NCBI GenBank assembly: GCA_004431415.1
Contig: QPMI01000005.1
Span: 744,001-808,000, forward strand
Length of the DNA stretch: 64,000 nucleotides
Direction of reading: 5' to 3'
Source of the DNA: Cyanophora paradoxa
Lineage: Eukaryota; Glaucocystophyceae; Cyanophorales; Cyanophoraceae
Of this stretch, positions 12,301-21,837 are shown piece after piece. Position numbers and translations under genes: made by a program. Each line of letters opens with the position of its first letter. Position 1 is the stretch's first letter. The notes beneath the pieces were generated by a model, which made no database searches, was not told the DNA's origin, and saw only the letters and a program-made list of their open reading frames with translations.

Positions 12301-15300
12301 TATTTAAATTGGGCAGCTGGCTAGCTTCCCACGTGCACGCAGTTAGGCGCATCTCAACGGACCGTCAGATCGTATCTGTACTTCTTTTCGCCCTCCTTCC
12401 ACTCGCGATACTTCTTGAAGATGCCGTAGACGGCCTCCCTCTGCCCGGGGCTCGCCACGCGGGACCGCGTCCGGCCCATGTCCTGGTACCTGCTCGGCAA
12501 GTTAATTATTATATGAATGAAGTAGACAGAAGTAGATTTATAGATAGATAGTTAGTTAGATAGATAGATAGATAGATAATAGTTGGGCCGTGACCGGCTG
12601 GGCCAGCCTGGGGCCTGACTGACGACAGCCCTAATCGCGTCCTGCCCATGTCCCGGTACCTTGGGAGGCTCACGTGGCCCCCGGGACAACACAGGCTCTC
12701 CGCGCTGCCTCTGAGGGCGAAAATCAGCGAAAGAATGTACGCAGAGATCGAAGATTGCTCACGAGATCAACGACATGAACTCGGTCCAGCAAAGCTGTGG
12801 GTGTATGTCCAAGCTTGCCCCGCTCCTCCCGCGGACCAGCTGGCCCCAGAATCTCTGCTCGAAGACGCTGTAGTCGACCTCCTCCTCGCCGGGCGGACGC
12901 GGGAAGAACGGGCGCTCGAGCGTCCCGTCGAGCAGCGCGAGCCATCTGCGGCCAGAGACTGATAGAAAAATTCGACAGAGCGAGCATTAGCGCGTCCAAC
13001 AAGTTCACGAAGACATGAACAGATCGCACTGAAGAGGGGGTACATGGCGTGAGACACCGCGGCGAGGGACGCCGCGTCACGGAGCTCTGGCTCGCCCGAT
13101 CCGATCAAGAGGTCGGCCCCGCGATCGCCCCGCGCCTCCTCGAGCTCCGGATCCCGCTCGTGCTCCGGGGCGAGAAGAATGTGCCTCGGCTCCTGCGAAC
13201 ACGGCGAGACGGTGAGTGAGACGGTACGTCGACGTACCGTCGACGCGGCGCAGAATGGAGCGAGACAGGCTCTAAATCGCGAGCGCTAGCGCACCAGAGA
13301 AGTCATGTCCCTGCGGACTTTGTCTAGCAGGAGGCCGCTCGTGGTGATGTACACGCAACGAAGATGGCCGGAAGGGAACAGAGGCCGCCCCTCGCCCGCG
13401 CTCGCTGACCAGTACGCGTGGTAGCGCGCCCACAGCCTGCGCAAACAGCAGGATTGAGGGCTGAAGACGCGATTCGATTAAGAGTTTATGAAAGAAAGGG
13501 CGGCAGCGCACCGCGCGACTGCACAGGCAGTCTTCCCAGTGCCCGACCTCCCCGCGACGGCGAGCGGACCGCCCGCGCAGATAATCTTGACCTCGTTCCT
13601 GTGAGAGAGAGTTGGAAAATTGTTGCTAGAATAAACGATCCAAGAGAGAAGCGTAATCGAAATCGCTCACTCGATTGCGTCCCGTTGGGCCGGCGTCAGG
13701 GCAGGATCAGCAGAGCGGCCGGAGAGAGCCGATCTCGCGAGATTCGCCGCGCGCTCTCTCACTTCCTTCAGCTCTACGAGATCTGTTCGCAACGATCAAT
13801 AAATTTTGCGGGCTAAATTGGGTCGCCATCCCCAATTCATAATATTCAGCGGAAATCGAATTACCTGCTAGGTGCTCTTTGGACGCAGCCGACGCCGCAC
13901 CAGTGCCCGGATCCAGAGCCGGCGCCTCGGCGATCGCCAGGGCCGCGGCCGCGGGGGGCGCCAGGGCGTCCAGGTCCAGCAGGTAGTCCAGGTCGACCGG
14001 GCCCGCCGCTGCCGCCGCCGCTGCATCCGGCTGCGCCGGCTCCGCGCCGCGCGCCAGCTGACGCGGATGCCGCTTGCGCCCCAGGACAGGGGGGCGGGAA
14101 GGCGGATCCGGAGGAGGCGTGTCCGTGCGCGCGTTCTTGCGCCTCCGGAAATCTTCGGAAATGTAGGCGATGAACCTCGGAACGTGATCGTGGTGGGAAA
14201 TGCCCCTGCCGTGGCATCGATATCGTAATCATGAGCTGCGATCGGCGCGGTTCCAGCTGCACGGTGCGCACCACAGAATGATGAAATCCCGCCAGCAGTT
14301 GTACAGGCTCGACCAGCCCCACACCTGAGGGGCCCCGAGAGTCAGACGCCGCGACGGCACTGAAGGGCAGCAGGGCAGGGGAAGGGGGTGGGGTGGAGGG
14401 GGGGGGGGGGGGGGGGGGCAGGGAGGGGAGGGAAGGGAAGGGGGGCAGGAGGCGGGAGGAGGAGGGGTGCGGAGCGGCATTAAGGAGAGGGGGACGGGGG
14501 AGAACGCGGGGGCCGGGGCGCCGGGGGCCGGGGGGGGGGGGGGGAGGAGGGGAGGGGGGCGCGGGAGGCGGTAAGGGGGTTAAGGGTAAGGGAGGGGAGG
14601 GGGCGCGGGGGCCGGGGTGACTAGGCGGGTATGCATATAAAAGCGATCTAGGGTATGCATTTAGGGGGCGCAGGGGCGGGTGCGGGAAGGGGGCGGGGTA
14701 CGGGAGAAAGTGGCGGAAGAGGGAAGGAGGGGGGGGTATGGGAACTGAGGTGAATAGGCGGGTATGCATATAGGCATATAGGGGGGTGAATAGGCCTGGG
14801 GTATGCATATAGGGGGCGCAGGGGTGGAGGCAGAAAGGAGGGGCGGGGGCGAGGGGGGGGGGGGCTGGGGGGGGGGAGAGCAGGGAGGGGAGGGAGGGGG
14901 CGGGCAGGAGGCGGGAGGAGGAGGTGTGCGGAATGGCGGAGAGGAGGAGGGGGGCGGGCGGGGGGGGGGGGCGGGGGTAGGGGAACTGGGGTGACTAGGC
15001 GGGTATGCATATAAGGGGCGCAGGGGCGGGGGCGGAGGCGGGGGGGGGTGGGGGTGGGCGGGGGGGGGGTGGGCGGGGAGGGGGGGCGGGGGAGGGGGAG
15101 GGGGGGCGCAGGGGGTTACCTCTTCCCAGAGGAGGTGGGTACCGCGAACTTCGTTGCCGCCGGGGATGTAGCTCTCGTAGAGAGCAAGTCCTTTTTCAAC
15201 CTGCGAGGCGCTCGGATGCAGAAAGGGCGCCCGCCATGGCCGGGGAGGGGCTTCTGCACACGTTCTTGAGGGGCTTCGCGCTGTTGTCGTGGGGCCGCTC

Positions 15301-15924
15301 CTCCCGTCCCTCGATGAACCAAGCAACAAGCTGAAGGGCCGAGCGCTGCACGTTCTGCGAGAAACGGGGCCAGCTTCTGAAGCAGAGCTGCGAGATCTTG
15401 ATCTCCCTGCGCATGCGATTGCCCGCGCGCGAATCGAAGGTTAGCGCACGCGCCGCGCGCGGCGTACGCACGCGCAAAGGCACGTACCAGAGGTGCCGGG
15501 TCCCCCCTTGCGCATCTGCCACCAGAAGCGCCTTCAGCTCCGTGACGATCGTTCCGAGGTCGACGTCGTCGTCGGCTCGAGCGAGCCGAGGCGCGTCCGG
15601 CGCGTCTGGAACTCTCTCTGCATCATCTGCTGGTTGGGCTGCTGAATCTGCTTCCGCCCGATCCGCGGCGTCCGCCCCGTCCGCGGCCGCGACGACGCGA
15701 GGAAGTGCGGGCAAGGCTCCCGTCGGATCGGCGCGCGAGCGCTGTCGTTGCAGATGCTCGACCGGGTCTACCATCGCTGCAGAAGCCGTAGCCGTCGCTG
15801 GAGAGGGGCCGGGCGCGTCGCTTTGAGCGGAGGCCGAAGCTGCAGCTGCGGGCGGCTGCGGCTCGTCTTTCGGCGCTACGGCCGACGGAAGACCCGGCCC
15901 TCGACCAAGCAAGCCCCTCCGCAT
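1660..15924 (-). CDS. TRANK1-like SF1 helicase with TPR modules and RGG tail (spliced)
   Basis: I read this as one multi-exon gene running from an ATG at 15,924 to a TAG at 1,660. The helicase core matches the TPR-and-ankyrin-repeat protein family (TRANK1-like): Walker [10 protein letters not shown], motif II DEVQDFT, motif [19 protein letters not shown], motif [11 protein letters not shown], motif [15 protein letters not shown] and motif [15 protein letters not shown]. As in that family, a stretch rich in TPR-like helices follows the core. Beyond it come an Ala/Glu- and Pro-rich segment and an Arg-Gly/Gln-rich tail. The family presumably moves on nucleic acid using ATP; its substrate is poorly known, and the RGG tail suggests RNA. 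Introns are C-rich on the coding strand. That helicase, TPR region and tail form a single gene is inferred from continuous strand, splice phase and family architecture; a break near 9,950 or 3,400 cannot be excluded. The coordinates are an outer span, and exons cover about half of it. Confidence 0.72.
3381..5080 (-). other. Ala/Glu- and Pro-rich region with GTPYG(F/Y)HP motifs
   Basis: A long open exon with a (T/A)EAAEA(A)D-type minisatellite (4,790-4,975) followed by Pro/Ser/Ala-rich sequence. The motif [12 protein letters not shown] occurs at about 4,105, [12 protein letters not shown] at about 3,875 and [12 protein letters not shown] at about 3,635, plus a variant AYGYPSP near 3,910. Such aromatic short repeats in a disordered chain resemble sticker motifs of condensate-forming proteins; that is inference. 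A GTGCGC donor near 3,410 probably ends the exon before its in-frame stop. Confidence 0.6.
4790..4975 (-). repeat. GCCTCTGCC coding minisatellite
   Basis: About twelve units of GCCTCTGCC with GCCACATCTGCC or GCCTCTGTC variants. On the minus strand they encode Ala-Glu-Ala with AD, TE and DV interruptions. The array lies inside the long exon of the helicase gene, and unit changes keep the frame. Confidence 0.75.
5080..10525 (-). other. TPR-like helical modules downstream of the helicase
   Basis: After the motif VI exon the frame continues with [19 protein letters not shown], then [16 protein letters not shown] and [10 protein letters not shown]. Next come [18 protein letters not shown] and [20 protein letters not shown], typical of TPR/SNAP-type helices. 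Further exons repeat two patterns. One is QA(Y/W)..LV.A......EA (9,350; 8,416; about 5,610; about 5,200). The other is a basic segment ending in EWD or WN followed by a hydrophobic residue ([40 protein letters not shown]). I take these as at least four copies of a larger module. Exon edges are approximate. A general scaffold or protein-binding role is likely. Confidence 0.6.
12490..12659 (-). other. Intron flanked by a direct repeat of an AGGT exon segment
   Basis: A 170-nt intron in the helicase insert. Its first bases (donor AAG|GTACCGGGACATGGGC) nearly repeat the first bases of the following exon (CAG|GTACCAGGACATGGGC). Plus-strand copies lie at 12,466-12,491 and 12,636-12,661, 24 of 26 identical. 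Only one copy is needed in the protein ([12 protein letters not shown]). This is the arrangement expected if the intron arose by tandem duplication of an AGGT-containing exon segment. Confidence 0.7.
12525..12582. repeat. GATA microsatellite in an intron
   Basis: Degenerate GATA/GTTA tetranucleotide run inside the 170-nt helicase intron, between the two copies of its flanking direct repeat. Confidence 0.8.
14380..15115. repeat. G-rich intronic repeat array
   Basis: This large intron of the helicase gene is almost pure G-rich sequence on the plus strand (C-rich in the transcript), with runs of more than 20 G near 14,400. A unit GGCGGGTATGCATATA followed by GGGGCGCAGGGGCGG recurs at about 14,625, 14,757 and 14,998, with partial copies near 14,655 and 14,798. 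It has no convincing coding content. Confidence 0.75.
15110..15924 (-). other. N-terminal exons of the helicase gene
   Basis: The ATG at 15,924 opens an Ala/Pro-rich first exon with the segment [18 protein letters not shown]. It reads to a GTACGT donor at about 15,484. The next exon (acceptor ATGCGCAG near 15,410) encodes [20 protein letters not shown] and then [13 protein letters not shown] third, near 15,198-15,118, encodes [12 protein letters not shown] followed by LLWEE. These resemble the region before the helicase core in TRANK1-type proteins, but the similarity is weak. The start is chosen because it is the first in-frame ATG of a long open exon and no acceptor lies just upstream. Confidence 0.5.
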
Positions 15925-16546
15925 CGTTTAGTGCTTGATCGGATGGTCGCTTGCCTCGAGGCAGCCGGAAATCCGTACCCAGATAGCGCCCTTTCTGCTG
16001 GGCTGCGCGAAATCGCATGCGAATTCGCGAATATTAATTCGAAGCGCAGCCGGCCGCCTCGATCGCGAGCTCGCGCCTGATATCTCGATTCGTGGTTCAG
16101 CTCCCCGCAAGCTAGCAACTTAACTAGTAAGCTTTAATTTATGATCCGACGCGTACGTCGCGCGCGCGTACGCATGTCGCAGACGTCTGACGCGCGCGCG
16201 CTCGGCCGCCGGTCTTAGCACTATGCGCTAGGACTTAGCACTCAGCTGTGCAGCGACAGCTGGCTATGATCATGAACTAAGCACGCGCCGGCGTATCGAC
16301 GACCGTCGGACATTAATCGGCATACAACATTGACCATCCGAAAGACAAAGCCGAGACTAGAACGCGGCCTGCGCCCTTGAGGCAGTACTAGGATCAGGGC
16401 CGGTCAGGCGCGCAACGGGTGACAACCACCAGGACGACTAGATCGAGACTAGACTAGATCTAGCTATAGATAAATATCGATGCTGAGCGCTGCGGCTGGG
16501 CTGGGCGGGGCGCTCGCGATCGGAAATGCGGAAAGGAAAGCTAGGC
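15925..16546. other. Intergenic region upstream of the helicase gene
   Basis: Between the ATG of the helicase gene and the 3' end of the WW-protein gene, both on minus. It contains CG-rich alternating tracts (CGTACGTCGCGCGCGCGTACG near 16,150) and no open frame I would call. It should contain the helicase promoter; I see no TATA-like element that decides the start. Confidence 0.5.
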
Positions 16547-17721
16547 CTAGGGATTGGGCGTGGTTCGGCCCGTCGGGGAAGCGGTCGGAGAAGCCGACGG
16601 GGACATGCTACCCCGGCCGGACCCAGAGCTGGGTACAGCTAAGAGCCGCGAGCTGCGGTCCCGGGTACGCAGACGTAGGTACATCTGCTTGTACGTCTCC
16701 TCCAGCGGGTGCGTCCAGCTGCTCTCGTCCGTCTCCTCGTTGTCTGCGGGGCGGGGGTACCGCATCAGCGCCGGCGCAGGGGGTACGGGGGCGGCTCGGC
16801 GAGGGGGGGTGAATCACAGAAGTAGACGTTGCCGGCGTCGTCAAGATGCTCGGTCCATCCAGAGGGGACGGGGCAGAGAAGGGCCGCCTCTGCACGGGGC
16901 CCCGCGTCAGACCGAGCGAACCTGCGGCCCGGGGCGCCCGGCCGCCCGCACCTGCGATCCACATGATCGAAGCGTCCTTGCTGAGATCAAATCCGAGATG
17001 ATGCGCGTACATCGTGGCCTCCTGCGAGCCGCGTGCCGGAGCGCGGCACTCGATGCGCGGAACGAGACGGGCAGCGGGCGGCGGGCGGGCGGCGCGCGCA
17101 CGTCGTTAGTCGGTCGCTGCCGCCTTGTGTTTGCGATCCACGCCTCGAACTTCTTCTCGAGACGGTCCCTGAACTCCTCCACCTTCTCGGCGCTGAGAGG
17201 CGGCCGCGTCGCCTTCCGGTGCAACGCGATGCTGCCGCTCCCCGCGATGCTTCCGCTTCCGCCGCTCACTGCGAGCGGGACCGCGCCGCCATCCTCCGCG
17301 TTGAGCACCTCCTGCGGCGAGCGTGAGCGGCGCGCCAATCGCGAGACCGGGGCGCGAGATTCAAACCAGGATGTCCTCGTCGTCGAACGGGCCTGCGGGA
17401 GCGAGCCCGTCTCACGCGAGTGCACGCACGCTGGAAGACGAGTCGGCGCGTGCGCCGCGCACCTGGATCTACGGGCGCTGGTTGGGGCTCGTCGGCGGGC
17501 TCCTCCGGAATACGGACGGAGATGTCAACGGGGTTCGCAAGGATCTCATCGAGCACAGCGAGAGCAGGTGGCCTGCCCTTGAAGCTGCCCGACGCGCTGA
17601 AGCTCCTTCGCCGCCCACTCGCCGGGGTCGGCAGCGCGCCATTCGCCCCCGGCTCGGTCGACTGCGCTTTGGGAAGCGGAGGAAGCCGCCGCGGCAGCCG
17701 TCCCGCGGCTGGAGCCGACAT
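16547..17721 (-). CDS. CEP164-like WW-domain protein (spliced, six exons)
   Basis: Reading minus from the ATG at 17,721, exon 1 encodes a Ser/Pro-rich start with AVLDEILANPVDISV. A tiny exon then gives PFDDEDIL, and the third exon ends EFRDRLEKKFEAWIAN. Next come EATMYAHHLGFDLSKDASIM plus WIAG, and a WW domain split over two exons: SGWTEHLDDAGNVYFCDS, then ESSWTHPLEETYKQMYL. The order 'YA..LG.D...D..IMWIA' followed by a WW domain and 'HP..E.Y' is that of the N-terminus of CEP164, a distal-appendage protein that docks centrioles and basal bodies to membranes. The protein here is short and stops soon after the WW domain, so it is either a small paralog or a basal-body WW protein of the same family. 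If real, the cell has flagella or cilia. Confidence 0.65.
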
Positions 17722-17788
17722 CTGGCGTTACGGGCCTGTTTTGCCCCTGTACCCGGAAGACCAGCAGCCCCTCGCGCGGCTGCGCCGG
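17722..17788. promoter_or_regulatory. 67-bp bidirectional promoter
   Basis: Only 67 bp separate the ATG of the WW-protein gene (17,721, minus) from the ATG of the F-box gene (17,789, plus). The two 5' UTRs must be very short or overlap, and one shared promoter is likely. I see no TATA box. Confidence 0.45.
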
Positions 17789-20501
17789 ATGGAGCCCCTC
17801 GAGCTCGGCGACCTCCCGGGCGATCTCGTAGCGGCGGTGCTCAGCCACCTCAGCAGGGACGAACTGGTCCGCATTGCTCGCAACGTCAGCAAGACTTGGA
17901 GAACGTGAGCGCGTGAGATCGCCCTCTGATCGCTCTGCTGACGCTCCGGGTACTTTTGCGGCCGATCGCAGGCTTGCGGCGTCGTCCGCGCTGTGGACGA
18001 CGATCCGCCTCGAAGAGCCGCTCCCGTGGGCTCGCTTAAGGGTCATCGTTGAGTGCGTGTTCCGTACGCGCGTGCTGCGTGCTGTTCGCGCTGCTCACGC
18101 CCCGCACCAGCGAGATCAACGCGGCGGGCGTGGATGTCGAGGAGATCGACCTCGGCTCCCTCAGCGAGGAGCTCTCCCTCGGGCACGTTGAGTTCTTGGG
18201 CGAGAAGCTTCCCGCGATCCAGCGCCTCTCGCTTCCGGCACCCGGAGCCGTGAGCGCCGCGCCCCGCGCGCTGCCGCCACGTGGCTCTTCATCCGCCTGA
18301 GCGGCGCGGCCGCAGGGAGTGCTCTCTGCGATCGTCCGCAGTTGGACGCGCCTCGTCGACCTCCACTTGACCATGGCGCGCATCCCTCCCGCATCCCCGC
18401 CCGCCTGCCTCCGCCCGCCGCACGCCGCCCGCCGCCCGCCCCGCGCTCAACCGCTCCCCGGCCACCGCAGCGCCGCACGGGCTGGCCGGGGGTAGAGGCG
18501 CTGAACGAGGTCTCGCGGCTCGGACCCCTCCAGCTCCGAGCCCTCGCCGGTGCGGCCTCCCCGCCGCGCCCGCCGTACCCCCCCCCCGGCTCCCCCGGCG
18601 GCCTGAATCCCGTACCCCAGTGGAGGCCCCTATGGACGGGCAGCAGGCGCAGCGCATCGTCCGCGCCGCTTCGACGACGCTTCGGGCGCTCTCCCTCACC
18701 GTCTCGGGGCACCTGGGCCTGGGCTGGGTGCGCGAGTTTTGAAACCGGACCCGCCCGGGCTCGAACCCGCGTGAGCCGAGCCGGCCCGCAGGTGGCCCCG
18801 CCCCCCATCGAGCTCTTCGTCGACCTCGACCTAGCCGAGCAGGTCCGTTCTGGTACCCCCGCGCTCCCGCCCCTACCCCTGATGATTCGATACCGTACCC
18901 CTCCGCAGCTCCCTTCCCTATCTCAGCTCTCCCTGCGCCTCGTGCGCCCCGCCGCCCACGTTCCCAACCTTGAGCGGTGCGACGTACCCCGCTCGCTCGC
19001 TCCATACCCCCCTTGACCCCCCCCCCCCCCAATCCGCAGCGTCTTCTCCCCCCGGGGGCTCACGCGCCTCTGCCTGGGGGGATTCCCCGTGCACGCGGCC
19101 CTCCTGGAGCAGCTACCCCCCGGCCTCAGGCGCGAGCCGCCCCTACCCCCCGCCGACTCCTCCCCCCTCCCCTTCTCACAGATTTGATCCAGGCACCTGG
19201 AGGTCGCCGCCACGGAGTCGCTCGTGCGGGCCGCGGTGCGGGGCCACATGGCGCTGGAGTCGGCCGCCCTCTCCTCCCCCTCCCTCGCCCGCGCCGACTT
19301 CGTGGGGTGCCCCCGCCTCGCCGCCCTCTCCCTGGTCCGCGCACCCCCCTCCGGGGGCCCCGGGGAGGGGGAGGAGTCTCTGGACGTCGCCCTGTCGTGC
19401 CTGCCGTCCCTCTCGGAGCTCTCCGTCCACGCCCGCCGCGCCCGGGTCGCCTGGGAGGGCCCCGACCCCGCCCCGCTCCGCTCCCTCTCCCTCCCGTACC
19501 CCCCGCCCACCCCGGTCCTGGCGGCCCACGGCCCGACCCTCCGGTGCCTGGCGGTGCGGGCCCCGCCGCCCGCCGCCGAGCGCGCCGCGGCGGAGGGCCC
19601 CGCCGGCCCCGCGGCGCTGGACGCCCGCACGGCGGCGCGGCTCTACGGGGGGTACGACGCGCTGGAGGGCGGGGAGGAGGAGGGCCGGCCCTTGGACCTG
19701 GAGGCTCTGCTGGCGGCGTGCCCGCGGCTGGAGGAGCTGAGCGTGGCGCACGCGGCGCTGGCGCCCGAGTCGGAGGACAGCGAGGCGGCCACGCGCGTCC
19801 GCGGGGCCCGCCGCCTGCGCGCCCTCTGCCTGCGCCACGTCGGTGCGCTCTCCGAGGCCCCTCCGCCTCTGCCTCTGCTGACTCGTCCCCAGACTTTGCG
19901 CGGCCGCTGGGGTCCGGACTGGCGCGGGCGGGCTCCGGTGGCTCGGGCGGCGGCGCCTTCGAGTTCCTCGACCTCCCCCGCCTCGAGGCGCGTACCCCTC
20001 TTCTTTCGCGTACCTCCCTCCCCTTACTGGCCCACCCCCCAGGAGGCGGAGATCGCGTACTGCTCGTTCGCGCCGGTGCGGTCGCGGCTGGCTGGGTGCC
20101 CCTCGCTGGCCAGAGTGCACCTCCGCTCGGCGGGGCAGCCGGCCGTGCTCCTGTGGCTCCTGGCGCAGCTCGGGGCCGGGGACTCGCTCCCGTCCCTGCG
20201 GGAAGTCTCCGCCTCGGGCCTGGGCCCCATCAACCGAGACCTTAGGTTCCTCCTCCGCTCGCGCCGCCTCGCGCCGCCCCGCCGGGGCGTGCCCCTGCCC
20301 CGCCCCGGCCTCCTCCCGCGGCCCCGCGCCGCCCTCACGCTCCTCCGCGCCCCCTCCGGCGGCTCGCCGCCGCCCTCGCCCGTGCACCTGCCGGACCAGC
20401 TCGCGGTCGCGGCGGGCAGCGCCGCCTGGGCGCTCTTCTCCCAGTTCGAGGGCGAGCCCTGCGGCCCCGCCCCGCAGGACGCGTGGTCCGACAGCGACTA
20501 A
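17789..20501 (+). CDS. F-box/leucine-rich-repeat protein 1 (spliced, about ten exons)
   Basis: Starts at ATG 17,789 with an F-box: LELGDLPGDLVAAVLSHLSR, then ELVRIARNVSKTWR. It is completed across a GTGAGC...GCAG intron by TLAASSALWTTIRLEEPLPW. F-boxes bind Skp1 and bring substrates to SCF ubiquitin ligases. The following exons encode irregular leucine-rich repeats: IDLGSLSEELSLGHVEFL, VLSAIVRSWTRLVDLHLTM, LSQLSLRLV, RGLTRLCLGGFPVHAALLEQ, then the long last exon from 19,193 (LASLARADFVGCPRLAALSLV-like repeats, ACPRLEELSVAHAAL). The stop is at 20,501 after a Ser/Asp-rich end. Introns are C-rich on plus; two use GC donors (about 18,375 and 19,119). The substrate is unknown. The last exon may contain a further unrecognised intron around 19,850-20,040. 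Confidence 0.7.
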
Positions 20502-20586
20502 ACGCGAGTGGCGAGAGTTCAAAGACGCGGCGCAGGGGAGGGGAGGGCAGGAAGGGGGGTCTAGCGCTAGCGGGGGTACGGCGCGT

Positions 20587-21662
20587 CTAGGGGAGGTCGT
20601 TGCAGCCGTTCTGGGCGTGGAAGCGGTTGATGGAGTCCAGCGTGGGCGCCGCGAGCCTGCGGGCGGCGCGGTGAGCCTCGGAGCGGGGCGCGGGCATTCT
20701 GTAGGGGGCGGCCCGCAGGAGGCGGTGCGTCGCTGCTATTAAAAGTTTATGAAAAACGCTATTCAGCATCTTAAGACGATGTAGAATTCAATGTTTGGCG
20801 TATACGTACCGGGAGAACTCGTTCATGTCCGCGAGGGCCTCGCCCTGCTCGACGCCCATCTTCTTGCAGAGCGCCTCCTTCGACGGAACGGCGTGCACCG
20901 CGAGCTGCGCGGGGGCGCGTGCGTGCGTTACGGGCGAGCGGGACGGGGCGGGGCGGGGCGGGGCGGGCCCGGCGCACGCCGACGGCCTTGCGGATGACCC
21001 ACGGGTGGTGCGGCTCGAGCGCGCGCTTGTACGCGTCGCCGACGCACTGGTTGCTGGACATGCCGGGGTTCGCGAGGTTCGCGCAGAAGATCATCATGAA
21101 CTCCAAGAGCCTGCGGACGCGCGCCTGTTTCAGAGGGAGACGCGCTCCGGAGCGGGCCGTGCGGACCACCGCAGCCGGACCGAGTGCCGCGTGGCATTGC
21201 GTTTCTTGCTCCTGAACTCGCCCTCCCACCGGCCGTTTGCTTTCTCCCAGTTCATCATGCTCTGCATCGTGGTGAACTTGCCCGGGTTCTGGCTGTACGC
21301 GTCCCACACGGCCTGCGGGTCGGAGGCGCGGCCAGTGAGCGGCCACGAGAGCATCCTCGACCGCAGCTGCCGGGCGTGACGCCGCGGCGCCCGCAGGAGG
21401 CCAGAATGGCTCACCCCAGTCTTCTCCGTGATGTCCTTCTTGACGAAGCCGAAGGCGCTGCCGAGCATGTCTGGCGCAGATAACAGATTTACGTCGGCGG
21501 AGGCCCCGCGGGCGCGACGGCGGCGGGCGGCGCACCGAAGACCTTGCCGATTTCCCGCATGGCCGCCACGAACTCCACAAGCGGCACCTCGTCTCCACGC
21601 GGCTGTGCGGCGCGCATCTTCGCCACCAGCGCCTTCGTGCTGAACGGCGCGTCGTCGCCCAT
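20587..21662 (-). CDS. Glycolipid transfer protein (GLTP) domain protein (spliced)
   Basis: From ATG 21,662 the first exon gives EVPLVEFVAAMREIGKVF. The next gives MLGSAFGFVKKDITEKTG, which fits the GLTP signature (hydrophobic segment, then FV..DI). Then come VWDAYSQNPGKFTTMQSMM, the exon with RLLEFMMIFCANL and CVGDAYKRALEPHHPWVIRK (GLTP 'AY...L..HPW..R' with the conserved His), AVHAVPSKEALCKKMGV, and a C-terminal exon ending SINRFHAQNGCNDLP at the stop 20,587. GLTP proteins carry a glycolipid or ceramide-1-phosphate between membranes. The length is normal for a GLTP domain alone. The last intron's acceptor (20,735 or 20,665 side) is uncertain. The upstream frame continues a short way beyond the ATG (SDWVCFLAEAK), so an upstream start is possible. 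Confidence 0.75.
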
Positions 21663-21837
21663 CTTCGCCTCGGCAAGAAAGCAGACCCAGTCCGAGCCGA
21701 GCCCGCGGCCCGCCTCGCGGGGTACAGGTAAAGGCTAGCCGAGGCCGAGAGCGGCGCCGGCGCAGAACGTTAACTCGAGGGCGGCAGCATATTCCCCACC
21801 AGACCGCTCGACCGCCGAGCAGCTGCAGGCTGCAGCG
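21663..21837. promoter_or_regulatory. 175-bp divergent intergenic promoter region
   Basis: Separates the GLTP gene (minus) from F-box gene 2 (plus). Both starts face outward, so both promoters must lie here. It is GC-rich with no TATA-like motif. Confidence 0.4.

Larger units (their letters stand above)
10730..13775 (-). other. SF1 helicase core, motifs I-VI
   Basis: The core is spread over about twelve exons. Exon 13,512-13,598 carries Walker A (AGRSGTGKT) preceded by a Gln-bearing [10 protein letters not shown] segment. The next exon gives RYHAYW and [20 protein letters not shown]. Exons at 12,370-12,960 give the insert between motifs Ia and II ([37 protein letters not shown]). Motif [16 protein letters not shown], is split by a 60-nt GC-AG intron (12,033-12,092). 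Motifs III and IV lie at 11,620-12,030, motif V ([16 protein letters not shown], then FNFFAHS) at 10,960-11,290, and motif VI at 10,732-10,770. All residues expected for ATP binding and hydrolysis are present, so the enzyme should be active. Confidence 0.85.

Noticed and set aside
12360-12735. Both copies of Y(R/Q)DMGRTR as coding sequence
   Set aside because: Family alignment needs one copy, and AG|GT sites at both make the first copy the start of an intron.
14228-15115. Proline-rich minus-strand protein read through the G-rich array
   Set aside because: It is the translation of a repeat; flanking exons splice across it.
18289-19032. Minus-strand Gly/Arg-rich frames opposite F-box gene 1
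   Set aside because: LRR exons with splice sites and C-rich introns are on plus; these frames are shadows.
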